A stretch of DNA of 5,857 bases from Pseudomonadota bacterium. GTDB lineage: Bacteria > Pseudomonadota > Alphaproteobacteria > Caulobacterales > Caulobacteraceae. The stretch spans positions 1 to 5,857 of the forward strand of contig JAEYTA010000137.1 of the NCBI GenBank assembly GCA_023434265.1, read 5' to 3'. Made by a program: the position numbers and the translations under genes. Positions within the stretch are counted from its first letter, which is position 1; each line of letters starts with the position of its first letter. Below, piece after piece: positions 1 through 5,283 of this stretch. The notes under the pieces are model-generated. The model did not search any database. It had not been told where the DNA came from and was given only the letters and a program-made list of their open reading frames with translations.

Positions 1-431
1 GCCAGGGCCCGGGGCTCCGCCGACCACAGGGCGGCCACGCCCTTGCGCTGCGCGACAGCCGTGGTCGGCATGACCCGGGCGGTGGGCCGGCCGGCGACCG
101 CGGCGATGTCGCCCGCCGCGACCCCTGCCATGACCGACAGCACGAGGGCGTCCGGGCCGAGATGCGGCGCCAGCGGCCGCAGCGCCGCGCGCCACGCCGC
201 CGGCTTGACCGCGAGGACCAGCACATCGGCCCGCGCCAGTTCCTCGGTGGAGGGATTGATCCGGGCCCCGGCCGCCCGGGCGGTTACGGCGGCGGCCTTG
301 GGCGACGGAGTCAGGATCATCAGGTCCGTCGCCCGCACGGCGCCGGCGCCGAGCCAGCCCTCGACGAGGGCCGAGCCCAGGCGACCGCAGCCCACGAGGG
401 CGACGACCGGAGGCTTGGCGTCGGATGTCAT
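1..431 (-). CDS. proC: Pyrroline-5-carboxylate reductase, N-terminal part (cut by window edge)
   Basis: ProC catalyses the last step of proline synthesis, the NAD(P)H-dependent reduction of 1-pyrroline-5-carboxylate to L-proline, in the cytoplasm. About 143 residues are visible from the ATG at 431; the C-terminal half lies beyond the left edge. The visible part is the Rossmann domain: the dinucleotide-binding glycine-rich loop GCGRLGSALVEGW at residues 14-26, AVKP at 74-77, SVMAGV at 99-104, and the segment beginning RVMPTTA at 119. All match the family in order and spacing. The usual MPNTP motif reads MPTTA here, which may be a lineage feature. The gene starts 4 nt after the stop of the YbjN-domain gene, with a short GAGG close to the ATG, so translation is probably coupled. 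Paralogous reductases with the same fold are possible, but the SVMAGV and RVMP motifs favour ProC. Confidence 0.93.
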   Translation of the reverse strand, partial: MTSDAKPPVVALVGCGRLGSALVEGWLGAGAVRATDLMILTPSPKAAAVTARAAGARINPSTEELARADVLVLAVKPAAWRAALRPLAPHLGPDALVLSVMAGVAAGDIAAVAGRPTARVMPTTAVAQRKGVAALWSAEPRAL

Positions 432-435
432 GGCC

Positions 436-939
436 TCAGGCCGTGCCGACGGTCTCGAACAGGCAGGCGTCGATGGCCTCCTGGGGCTTCTTCGAGCCGC
501 GGATCATGAAGTCGAAGGCCGGGTAGTAGCGGTCCGCCGCCTCCACCGCCGCGTCGATCATCGAGGCCGCCTGGGCCAGCGTCGGCCGCTCGCCCATCGG
601 CAGCGCCAGCGAGTGCCGGAAGACGATTTCTCCGTCCTCGGCCCAGACCTCGAAATGGCCCATCCAGGTGCGCTGGTTGATCATGCCGACCAGCTCGTAG
701 GCCGCGGCCCGCTTGGCCTTGGAGGCCTGCAGGTCGAGCGCGCAGCACAGCTGCAGGCAGTCGCCCTCGGGACGCCAGGCGAACCACAGCTCGTAGTCCT
801 TCCAGTCGCCGGCCAGCGAGAAGGCGAGGTCGCCCTCGTCGGTCCGGTCGAAGGGCAGATTCTCGGCGACCAGCACGTGCTCGACCACGTCGAGCGGGTC
901 GTGCGGCGTGTCGATTTCCTCGGGCCGGGCGGCGTCCAT
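436..939 (-). CDS. YbjN-domain protein, function unknown
   Basis: This cytoplasmic protein of 167 residues has no signal peptide or membrane segment. It resembles the alphaproteobacterial YbjN-domain family, often annotated as a putative sensory transduction regulator and similar in fold to type III secretion chaperones. Its biochemical role is not established. Landmarks are an N-terminal segment DPLDVVEHVL, then GDLAFSLAGDW and YELWFAWR, a paired cysteine in LQLCCALD, the block GMINQRTWMGHFEVW, and EIVFRHSLALP, followed by a C-terminal helix. I prefer the ATG at 939 to the adjacent TTG at 942, because GGAGA at 947-951 lies 7 nt from the ATG but only 4 nt from the TTG. The gene sits between ubiK upstream and proC downstream on the same strand, with proC only 4 nt away. 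The family call is by recognition of sequence pattern; the function is unknown. Confidence 0.82.
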   Translation of the reverse strand: MDAARPEEIDTPHDPLDVVEHVLVAENLPFDRTDEGDLAFSLAGDWKDYELWFAWRPEGDCLQLCCALDLQASKAKRAAAYELVGMINQRTWMGHFEVWAEDGEIVFRHSLALPMGERPTLAQAASMIDAAVEAADRYYPAFDFMIRGSKKPQEAIDACLFETVGTA

Positions 940-946
940 CAAGTCG

Positions 947-951
947 TCTCC
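947..951 (-). promoter_or_regulatory. Ribosome binding site of the YbjN-domain gene
   Basis: GGAGA on the minus strand, 7 nt before the ATG at 939. This spacing is why that ATG was chosen over the TTG at 942, which would be only 4 nt away. Confidence 0.6.
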
Positions 952-957
952 GGGCGC

Positions 958-1000
958 GACTCACGCCCTCTCTCCAAACGGTAGGCGGGTTCGCAGATTC
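958..1000. promoter_or_regulatory. Two CcrM-type GANTC sites in the ubiK-YbjN gap
   Basis: GACTC at 958-962 and GATTC at 996-1000 lie in the 64-nt gap upstream of the YbjN-domain gene. GANTC is the target of the cell-cycle DNA methyltransferase CcrM in alphaproteobacteria, and its methylation state affects promoters through GcrA. The sites are plain in the sequence; a role in transcription here is inference. No convincing -35/-10 pair was found in the gap. Confidence 0.35.
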
Positions 1001-1003
1001 GGC

Positions 1004-1279
1004 TCAACCGGCTGCGTCCTGAGGGGGAACGGACGCTGTGGACGTTCCCTTTCGGGGCGTTTTGGCCGCCTTCAGCGCGGCGACCTCGGCGCGCAGGGCG
1101 GCGACCTCGGCCTTCAGCGCATCCAGTTCGTCGCGGCGCACCAGGTCCATCTCGGCGGCGAAGCGGTCGGCCTGGGCGCGGAAGGCGGTCTTGGCCTCCT
1201 CGCCCGCCGCCTGGGCCAGCCCCATGGCGCCGGTGGTCAGCTTGGCGAACTCGTCGAGGATGGGGTTTCGCGTCTGCAT
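1004..1279 (-). CDS. ubiK: Ubiquinone biosynthesis accessory factor, UbiK/BMFP family
   Basis: A small protein of 91 residues of the UbiK family (formerly YqiC or BMFP, DUF526). In enterobacteria UbiK binds lipid and partners with UbiJ to support the ubiquinone biosynthesis complex under aerobic conditions; a related Brucella protein has membrane-fusogenic activity. The N-terminal helix runs through NPILDEFAKLTTGAMGLAQ at residues 5-23, then FRAQADRF and DLVRRDELDAL at 45-55. A trimeric-type coiled coil follows at about 52-72, with heptads LKAEVAA, LRAEVAA and LKAAKT. The tail after residue 73 is polar and probably disordered. The ATG at 1279 is preceded by GGAG (1286-1289) at 6 nt. It is the first gene of the minus-strand group and is divergent from lgt. 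Family membership is fairly secure; the exact role in alphaproteobacteria is inferred. Confidence 0.85.
   Translation of the reverse strand: MQTRNPILDEFAKLTTGAMGLAQAAGEEAKTAFRAQADRFAAEMDLVRRDELDALKAEVAALRAEVAALKAAKTPRKGTSTASVPPQDAAG
1079..1111. repeat. 21-nt period repeat encoding the UbiK coiled-coil heptads
   Basis: GGCGACCTCGGC occurs at 1079-1090 and again at 1100-1111, exactly 21 nt apart. CCTTCAGCGC occurs at 1069-1078 and 1111-1120, 42 nt apart. The period is one coiled-coil heptad, so the DNA repeat is also a protein repeat. This suggests the coiled coil arose, or varies, by duplication of a 7-codon unit. Confidence 0.7.
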
Positions 1280-1289
1280 GGGGAACTCC

Positions 1290-1294
1290 GACTC
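1290..1294. promoter_or_regulatory. CcrM-type GANTC site before ubiK
   Basis: GACTC directly abuts the ribosome binding site of ubiK (GGAG, 1286-1289) in the divergent ubiK-lgt spacer. It is a possible methylation site in the ubiK leader or promoter region. The regulatory role is inference. Confidence 0.3.
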
Positions 1295-1390
1295 AGGCCA
1301 TACGGCCCTGTTAACGATGGTTGCCGGATATGGTGAACGAAACCTTGCCGTCCATCCCGCCGCCGATGATGAAAGCCCACGGATTTTTCG

Positions 1391-1419
1391 GGGACTGGCG
1401 AGGCGACGCTTGCTAAACC
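1391..1419 (+). promoter_or_regulatory. Candidate sigma73-type promoter of the lgt operon
   Basis: GCTAAACC at 1412-1419 matches the Caulobacter housekeeping -10 consensus GCTANAWC at seven of eight positions. A weak -35, GGGACTG at 1391-1397, lies 14 nt upstream and matches TTGACGS at about four of seven positions. Transcription would start in the mid-1420s, leaving a leader of some 20 nt before the lgt GTG. The -10 match carries this call; the -35 is poor. Confidence 0.42.
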
Positions 1420-1436
1420 ACAGCCGTAACCGCCGC

Positions 1437-1441
1437 AGGAG
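1437..1441 (+). promoter_or_regulatory. Ribosome binding site of lgt
   Basis: AGGAG lies 5 nt before the GTG at 1447. It supports that non-ATG start; an in-frame TAA at 1414-1416 excludes a start further upstream. Confidence 0.75.
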
Positions 1442-1446
1442 CGCCC

Positions 1447-2322
1447 GTGCAGTTCCCTGAATTCGACCCGGTCCTGATCAGCATCGGCCCGCTGGACATC
1501 CGCTGGTACGCCCTCGCCTACGTGGCGGGCATCGTCCTGGGCTGGTGGTACGCAGCCCGCCTGGCGAAGGCCGAGGCGCTGTGGGCGCCGGGCCGACCGC
1601 CGGCGACGACGCGGCAACTGGACGACCTGGTGCTGTGGATCACCCTCGGCATCATCCTCGGCGGGCGACTGGGCTACGGCCTGTTCTACCAGCCGTCGCT
1701 CTACGGGCAGCTGCTGACCGGCGACGGCCTGGCCGAGCGCTTCGCCCTGTTCCGCCTGTGGGATGGCGGCATGTCCTTCCACGGCGGTCTGATCGGCGTC
1801 TCGCTGGCCATCGTTCTGTTCGCGCGCCGGAACCGGATCAATCTGCTCAGCCTCGGCGACCTCGTCGCCCCGGTGGTGCCGATCGGCCTCGCCTTCGGCC
1901 GGCTGGCCAACTTCATCAACGGCGAGCTCTGGGGCCGCGAGACGACCGTCCCGTGGGCGGTGCGGTTCTGCAACGACCGCATCCAGCAGATGTACGGCTT
2001 CTGCCCCGCCGGCGACGTCCCGCGGCACCCCAGCCAGCTCTACGAGGCCGGGCTGGAAGGCATCGTGCTGTTCGCCGTCCTCTGGTTCGCCGTCCACAAG
2101 GCGAAACTGCTGACCAAACCCGGCTATGTGACGGGTCTCTTCCTGTTCGGCTACGGCCTCGTCCGCGCCTCGCTGGAGAACGTGCGCCAGCCCGACGCCG
2201 GGCTGGAGAACCTGCCGCTGGGTCTGACCATGGGCATGATCCTGTCGATTCCGATGATGCTGATCGGCGTCTGGCTGATCTGGCGGGCCTGGAGCCGTCC
2301 GCCGGTGCGGCCCGCCGGCTGA
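1447..2322 (+). CDS. lgt: Prolipoprotein diacylglyceryl transferase
   Basis: Lgt is an inner-membrane enzyme that moves diacylglycerol from phosphatidylglycerol to the lipobox cysteine of prolipoproteins, the first step of lipoprotein maturation. The 291-residue protein has the family's usual length and several hydrophobic segments. Motifs seen are IRWYALAY at 18-25, GGRLGY at 72-77, WDGGMSFHGG at 105-114, the Lgt signature GRLANFINGELWGR at 151-164, HPSQLYEA at 194-201, and a C-terminal R240/E244/R247 cluster ending in RQPD. Aligned by motif to E. coli Lgt, H112, R152, N155 and R240 correspond to the important H103, R143, N146 and R239. The signature has Ala154 where Gly is usual. The start is a GTG with a good AGGAG. 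Lgt heads a tight operon: the next gene begins 4 nt after its stop. Confidence 0.97.
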   Translation: MQFPEFDPVLISIGPLDIRWYALAYVAGIVLGWWYAARLAKAEALWAPGRPPATTRQLDDLVLWITLGIILGGRLGYGLFYQPSLYGQLLTGDGLAERFALFRLWDGGMSFHGGLIGVSLAIVLFARRNRINLLSLGDLVAPVVPIGLAFGRLANFINGELWGRETTVPWAVRFCNDRIQQMYGFCPAGDVPRHPSQLYEAGLEGIVLFAVLWFAVHKAKLLTKPGYVTGLFLFGYGLVRASLENVRQPDAGLENLPLGLTMGMILSIPMMLIGVWLIWRAWSRPPVRPAG

Positions 2323-2326
2323 GCCG

Positions 2327-3400
2327 ATGAGCCTGAAGGAACGGCTGGCGCGCGAGATCGCCCTGACCGGGCCGATGACGGTGGCCGACTATGTGGTTCG
2401 CTGCCTCCACGACCCCCAAGGCGGCTACTACGCCACTCGACCGGCCATCGGCGCGAGCGGCGACTTCATCACCGCGCCGATGGTCAGCCAGATGTTCGGC
2501 GAACTGATCGGCCTGTGGGCCGTCGAGCTGTGGCGGCGTCTCGGCGCGCCCGAGCGGGTGCGGCTGGTCGAGGTGGGGCCCGGCGACGGCACGCTGATGG
2601 CCGACGCCCTGCGCGCCGCGCGGCTGGACCCGGAGTTCCTGCGCGCCGTCGACCTCGTGCTGATCGAGCCCTCCCCGCCCCTGCGCGACGCCCAGGCCCG
2701 GATACTGGCCGACAGCGACGTGCACCCGCGCTGGGTCGCCACGCTGGACCGGGTCGAAACCGACGCGCCGGTGATCCTGGTCGCCAACGAGGTGCTGGAC
2801 TGCCTACCGGCCCGCCAGTTCGTGAAGACGGAAGACGGCTGGGCCGAGCGCCGCGTCGGCGTCGACGACGCCGGCGGCCTGACCTTCGGACTGGTGAAGA
2901 TCACCGGCGGCTTCCGGCGCCCGGCCTTCCCCGTCGAGCCGGGCCAGACGATCGAGATCTCCGAACAGCAGGCGACGTTCGGGCGCGAACTGGGGTCTCT
3001 GGTCAAGGCCGCGGGTGGGGCGGCGCTGCTGATCGACTACGGCCGATCGAAGCCGGAGGCCGGCGACACCCTGCAGGCCCTGCGACGGCACCGGAAGGTC
3101 AATCCGCTGGAGAGCCCGGGCGAGGCCGACCTGACCCAGTGGGCCGACTTTCCGACCGTACTGGAGGCGGCGGTGCACGCCGGCGCCGACGTCACCGGCT
3201 GTCTGGGCCAGGGCGAGTTCCTGCGTCTGCTCGGGATCGAACACCGGGCCGTGGCGCTCAGGGCCGGTAGGCCCGATGCGACGGCGGTCATCGACCGCCA
3301 GCTGGACCGGCTGATCGGCCCTGATCAGATGGGGACCCTGTTCAAGGCTTGTGCGATATTCTCGCGGCGCAGCCTGATCGTTCCAGGCTTCAAGACCTGA
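2327..3400 (+). CDS. Class I SAM-dependent methyltransferase, MidA/NDUFAF7 family
   Basis: A 357-residue protein of the Methyltransf_28 (COG1565) family. The mitochondrial homologue NDUFAF7/MidA dimethylates an arginine of the complex I subunit NDUFS2 and is needed for complex I assembly. A similar target on the bacterial NuoD subunit is plausible but unproven. Motifs seen are GDFITAPMVSQMFGELIG at 45-62, the SAM-binding motif LVEVGPGDGTLM at 80-91, an acidic strand end VLIEPS at 111-116, ANEVLDCLPARQF at 153-165 (the NEFFDALP-type motif of the family), LLIDYG at 234-239, and the family block around RRHRKVNPLESPGEADLT at 253-270, ending in MGTLFKA at 335-341. The N- and C-terminal landmarks are all present, so the gene looks intact. 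It starts 4 nt after lgt with only a weak GAG upstream, which suggests translational coupling, and its stop is 1 nt from pgeF. Confidence 0.93.
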   Translation: MSLKERLAREIALTGPMTVADYVVRCLHDPQGGYYATRPAIGASGDFITAPMVSQMFGELIGLWAVELWRRLGAPERVRLVEVGPGDGTLMADALRAARLDPEFLRAVDLVLIEPSPPLRDAQARILADSDVHPRWVATLDRVETDAPVILVANEVLDCLPARQFVKTEDGWAERRVGVDDAGGLTFGLVKITGGFRRPAFPVEPGQTIEISEQQATFGRELGSLVKAAGGAALLIDYGRSKPEAGDTLQALRRHRKVNPLESPGEADLTQWADFPTVLEAAVHAGADVTGCLGQGEFLRLLGIEHRAVALRAGRPDATAVIDRQLDRLIGPDQMGTLFKACAIFSRRSLIVPGFKT

Positions 3401-3401
3401 G

Positions 3402-4172
3402 ATGCGCCCGGAGCCGATCACCCATCCCCTGCTCGACCGCGCCGGCGTCCGGCACGGCTTCTTCACGCGCCAGGGCGGCGTCTCCGCCGGCCTGTACGAG
3501 GGCCTGAACACCGGGGTGGGCTCGCGGGACGATCCAGCCGCCGTGGCCGAGAACCGCCGTCGCGTGGCGGGCTGGTTCGGCGGCGTCCCCGACGATCTCG
3601 CCGCCTGCTACCAGATTCACTCCGCCGTCGCCCGCGTCGCCGAGGCCGGCTGGAAGGGCGAGCGGCCTGAAGGCGACGCCAGCGTCACCACCGCACCGGG
3701 CGTGATCTGCGCCGTGCTCACCGCCGACTGCGCGCCGGTGCTGCTGGCGGACCCCGAGGCCGGAGTGGTCGGCGCGGCCCACGCGGGCTGGAAGGGCGCG
3801 CTGGGCGGGATCGTCCGCTCCACCGTCGCGGCCATGGAGGCCCTGGGGGGCCGCCCGGCGCGCATGGTCGCCGTCGTCGGCCCCTGCATCGCCCAAGCCT
3901 CCTACGAGGTCGGCGCCGACTTCCAGGAACGGTTCGAGCACCACGATCCCGGCGCCGGACGCTTCTTCGGCCCCGGCTGGGCCGATGACCGACGCCTGTT
4001 CGACCTGCCGGGCTTCGTTCTCCGGCGGCTGGAGCAGGCCGGCGTGGGCGAGGCGGCGTGGACCGGCCACGACACACGGACCGACGAGACGCGCTTCTAC
4101 TCGAACCGCCGCGCCTACCTGAACAAGGAGCCGGACTTCGGGCGTATGATGAGCGCCATCAGCCTCGGCTGA
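3402..4172 (+). CDS. pgeF: Peptidoglycan editing factor PgeF (YfiH/LACC1 family)
   Basis: PgeF belongs to the YfiH/LACC1 family, once called polyphenol oxidase or laccase-domain proteins. In E. coli it acts in the cytoplasm, removing L-serine wrongly built in place of L-alanine at the first stem position of peptidoglycan precursors; animal homologues act on purine nucleosides. The 256-residue length is typical. Motifs seen are GFFTRQGGVS at 19-28, NTGVGSRDDPAAVAENR at 36-52, CYQIHS at 69-74, GDASVT at 91-96, LTADCAPVLL at 106-115, AAHAGWKGA at 125-133, GPCIAQASYEVG at 160-171, and DTRTDETRFYSNRR at 224-237. H73, C110 and H127 form the conserved zinc-binding triad. It ends the lgt operon, only 1 nt after the methyltransferase stop, and converges on lpxC with no spacer. 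The cell-wall role fits its position beside lgt, lpxC and ftsZ. Confidence 0.94.
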   Translation: MRPEPITHPLLDRAGVRHGFFTRQGGVSAGLYEGLNTGVGSRDDPAAVAENRRRVAGWFGGVPDDLAACYQIHSAVARVAEAGWKGERPEGDASVTTAPGVICAVLTADCAPVLLADPEAGVVGAAHAGWKGALGGIVRSTVAAMEALGGRPARMVAVVGPCIAQASYEVGADFQERFEHHDPGAGRFFGPGWADDRRLFDLPGFVLRRLEQAGVGEAAWTGHDTRTDETRFYSNRRAYLNKEPDFGRMMSAISLG

Positions 4173-4175
4173 TCA
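4170..4175. other. Abutting stop codons of pgeF and lpxC (TGATCA)
   Basis: The TGA of pgeF (4170-4172, plus strand) directly adjoins the TGA of lpxC (4173-4175, minus strand), so the junction is the 6-nt palindrome TGATCA. There is no intergenic space for a conventional terminator, and I see no hairpin with a T-run at the junction. A 10-bp palindrome GGCCATGGCC (4179-4188) lies in the last lpxC codons, but it has no loop and no T-tract. The two transcripts therefore probably overlap at their 3' ends. Confidence 0.9.
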
Positions 4176-5078
4176 CCCGGCCATGGCCATTTCCGGCACG
4201 CGGGTCACCTCGCGCCACGCGTGCGGGGCCGCCAGCAGGGCGCGGACCAGCTTGTTGTTCAGCGCGTGGCCGGCCTTGACGCCCTCGTAGCGGCCCAGCA
4301 GGGGCGCGCCGAGAACGTAGAGGTCGCCGATGGCGTCCAGCGCCTTGTGGCGCACGAACTCGCGCTCCATGCGCAGGCCGCCGGGGTTGAGTATCTGGTC
4401 GCCGTCGATGACCACGGCGTTCTCGAGGCTGCCGCCGCGGGCAAGTCCGGCCTGGCGCAGGGCCTCGACCTCGTGGGCGAAGCCGAAGGTGCGGGCAGCC
4501 ATGATCTCGGTGCGGAAGGTATCCTCGTCGACCACGAAGTCGACCACCTGGTTGCCGATCACCGCGGTCGGGAAGTCGATCTCGAAGCGCATCTCGTAGC
4601 GGTCGCAGGGCAGCAGGACGGCGGACTTGTCGCCCTCCTCCACCCGGATCGGCTCGAGAATTTCGATGTAGCGGACCGGAGCCTCCTGACGGCGGAAGCC
4701 GGCGCGGTCGAGCAGCTGGACGAACTGCAGCGCCGACCCGTCGAGGATCGGCAGCTCGGGGCCGTCCACCTCGACCACGGCGTTCGACACGCCAAGCGCC
4801 GCAAAGGCGGCCATCAGGTGCTCGATGGTCGACAGGCGTACGCCGTCGGCGTTGGCGATCATGGTGTTCAGGCGGGCGTCCACGACGGCCTCGCCCGACA
4901 CCGGAATGCGGTTGTCGCGGTCGGTGACATCCGTCCGCACGAAGACGATGCCCGTGCCGACCGGGGCCGGGCGCACGGCCAGGCGCACGCGGTCGCCCGT
5001 GTGCACGCCGACGCCGGCGATGATCGCGGGCGCGACGGTGGTCTTCTGGTGATGGTCGTTGCGGACCGGCAAACTCAT
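4173..5078 (-). CDS. lpxC: UDP-3-O-acyl-N-acetylglucosamine deacetylase
   Basis: LpxC is the cytoplasmic zinc enzyme that deacetylates UDP-3-O-acyl-GlcNAc, the committed step of lipid A synthesis. The 301-residue length is typical. Motifs seen are GVGVHTG at 22-28, STIEHLMAA at 83-91, GPELPILDGSA at 106-116, the segment GLARGGSLENAVV at 211-223, FVRHKALDAIGDLYVLG at 241-257, and GHALNNKLVRAL at 270-281. Zinc ligands H87, H244 and D248, the base E86 and the acid H271 match E. coli H79, H238, D242, E78 and H265 with identical internal spacing. The C-terminus is short and ends in the nonpolar MAMAG; unlike enterobacteria, I see no obvious LA-rich FtsH tail. The ATG at 5078 has only a weak upstream purine stretch. 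It lies 228 nt downstream of ftsZ, with a terminator between, so it probably has its own promoter. Confidence 0.97.
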   Translation of the reverse strand: MSLPVRNDHHQKTTVAPAIIAGVGVHTGDRVRLAVRPAPVGTGIVFVRTDVTDRDNRIPVSGEAVVDARLNTMIANADGVRLSTIEHLMAAFAALGVSNAVVEVDGPELPILDGSALQFVQLLDRAGFRRQEAPVRYIEILEPIRVEEGDKSAVLLPCDRYEMRFEIDFPTAVIGNQVVDFVVDEDTFRTEIMAARTFGFAHEVEALRQAGLARGGSLENAVVIDGDQILNPGGLRMEREFVRHKALDAIGDLYVLGAPLLGRYEGVKAGHALNNKLVRALLAAPHAWREVTRVPEMAMAG

Positions 5079-5170
5079 ACTCGCTTCTGTTCTGCGTCTC
5101 CGCCTCTGCGTGCGGAGTTCGCCCCGAGGTTTCCTTAACGGCCGGTCCGCCAGCGGAAAATGAAAGTCGG

Positions 5171-5187
5171 GTTTCGGATTGTTTCGG
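5171..5187. repeat. Direct repeat GTTTCGG, 10-nt period, upstream of lpxC
   Basis: GTTTCGG occurs at 5171-5177 and 5181-5187, one helical turn apart, roughly 95-110 nt before the lpxC start. Phased direct repeats can be regulator binding sites, but the unit matches no operator I know. Confidence 0.35.
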
Positions 5188-5215
5188 GGGAAGGGCTTAG
5201 GGATTGGGGATTGGG
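5186..5215 (+). other. G-quadruplex-type motif in the ftsZ-lpxC spacer
   Basis: The plus strand has five G-runs of three or more in 30 nt: 5186-5190, 5193-5195, 5200-5202, 5206-5209 and 5213-5215, with loops of 2, 4, 3 and 3 nt. This satisfies the usual G3+N1-7 rule. The plus strand is the template strand for ftsZ and lpxC transcription, so any structure would form in DNA rather than in the sense RNA. Formation in the cell is not shown. Confidence 0.6.
5193..5215 (+). repeat. Heptamer tandem repeat, left arm (GGGCTTA/GGGATTG)
   Basis: Three 7-nt units in register: GGGCTTA (5193-5199), GGGATTG (5200-5206) and GGGATTG (5207-5213), then GG. The unit resembles telomeric repeats. The same heptamer occurs on the opposite strand at 5284-5310. 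Together the arms contain an 11-nt perfect inverted repeat, AGGGCTTAGGG (5192-5202) against 5284-5294, which brackets the terminator hairpin. Confidence 0.7.
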
Positions 5216-5244
5216 CATCGCACCGCGGACTCCCGCATGGCGAA

Positions 5245-5270
5245 AGGGGCGGCCCGCAAGGACCGCCCCT
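5245..5270 (-). terminator. Rho-independent-type terminator after ftsZ
   Basis: The left arm 5245-5255 pairs with the right arm 5260-5270: eight consecutive pairs (AGGGGCGG with CCGCCCCT), one C/A mismatch, two more G-C pairs and a 4-nt loop at 5256-5259. Read on the minus strand, the stem runs directly into TTT and then CGCC, so the T-run is short. It lies about 37 nt past the ftsZ stop. The orientation fits ending the ftsZ transcript; the short T-tract may allow some read-through into lpxC. Confidence 0.65.
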
Positions 5271-5283
5271 CTGATCTCCAAGC

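Noticed and set aside
939..942. TTG at 942 as the start of the YbjN-domain gene
   Set aside because: The following ATG at 939 has better spacing (7 nt) from GGAGA and is the stronger codon.
952..970. Small hairpin (GGGCG/CGCCC) before the YbjN gene
   Set aside because: Only 5 bp with a 7-nt loop and no T-run; expected by chance at this GC content.
43..984. 313-aa plus-strand open frame across proC and the YbjN gene
   Set aside because: It runs antisense over two recognisable genes, has an Arg/Ala/Gly-rich low-information sequence, and is the usual shadow frame of GC-rich DNA.
1069..1120. CRISPR-like array
   Set aside because: The repeats are in frame within a coiled-coil coding region and are too short, with no spacers.
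1295..1345. ubiK promoter around GTTAAC on the minus strand
   Set aside because: No credible -35/-10 pair could be matched to a consensus; too weak to list.
1237..2097. 286-aa minus-strand open frame over lgt
   Set aside because: Antisense shadow of lgt, whose family motifs are unmistakable; the frame shows no recognisable domain.
4179..4188. GGCCATGGCC palindrome as a bidirectional terminator
   Set aside because: It has no loop and no T-tract, and it encodes the final Met-Ala repeat of LpxC.
4221..5138. 305-aa plus-strand open frame over lpxC
   Set aside because: Antisense shadow of lpxC; rich in Gly, Val, Ala, Asp and His with no domain pattern.
5124..5139. CtrA binding site upstream of lpxC (TTAAC at 5135-5139)
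   Set aside because: Only one half-site is present; the second TTAA at the required N7 spacing is missing.
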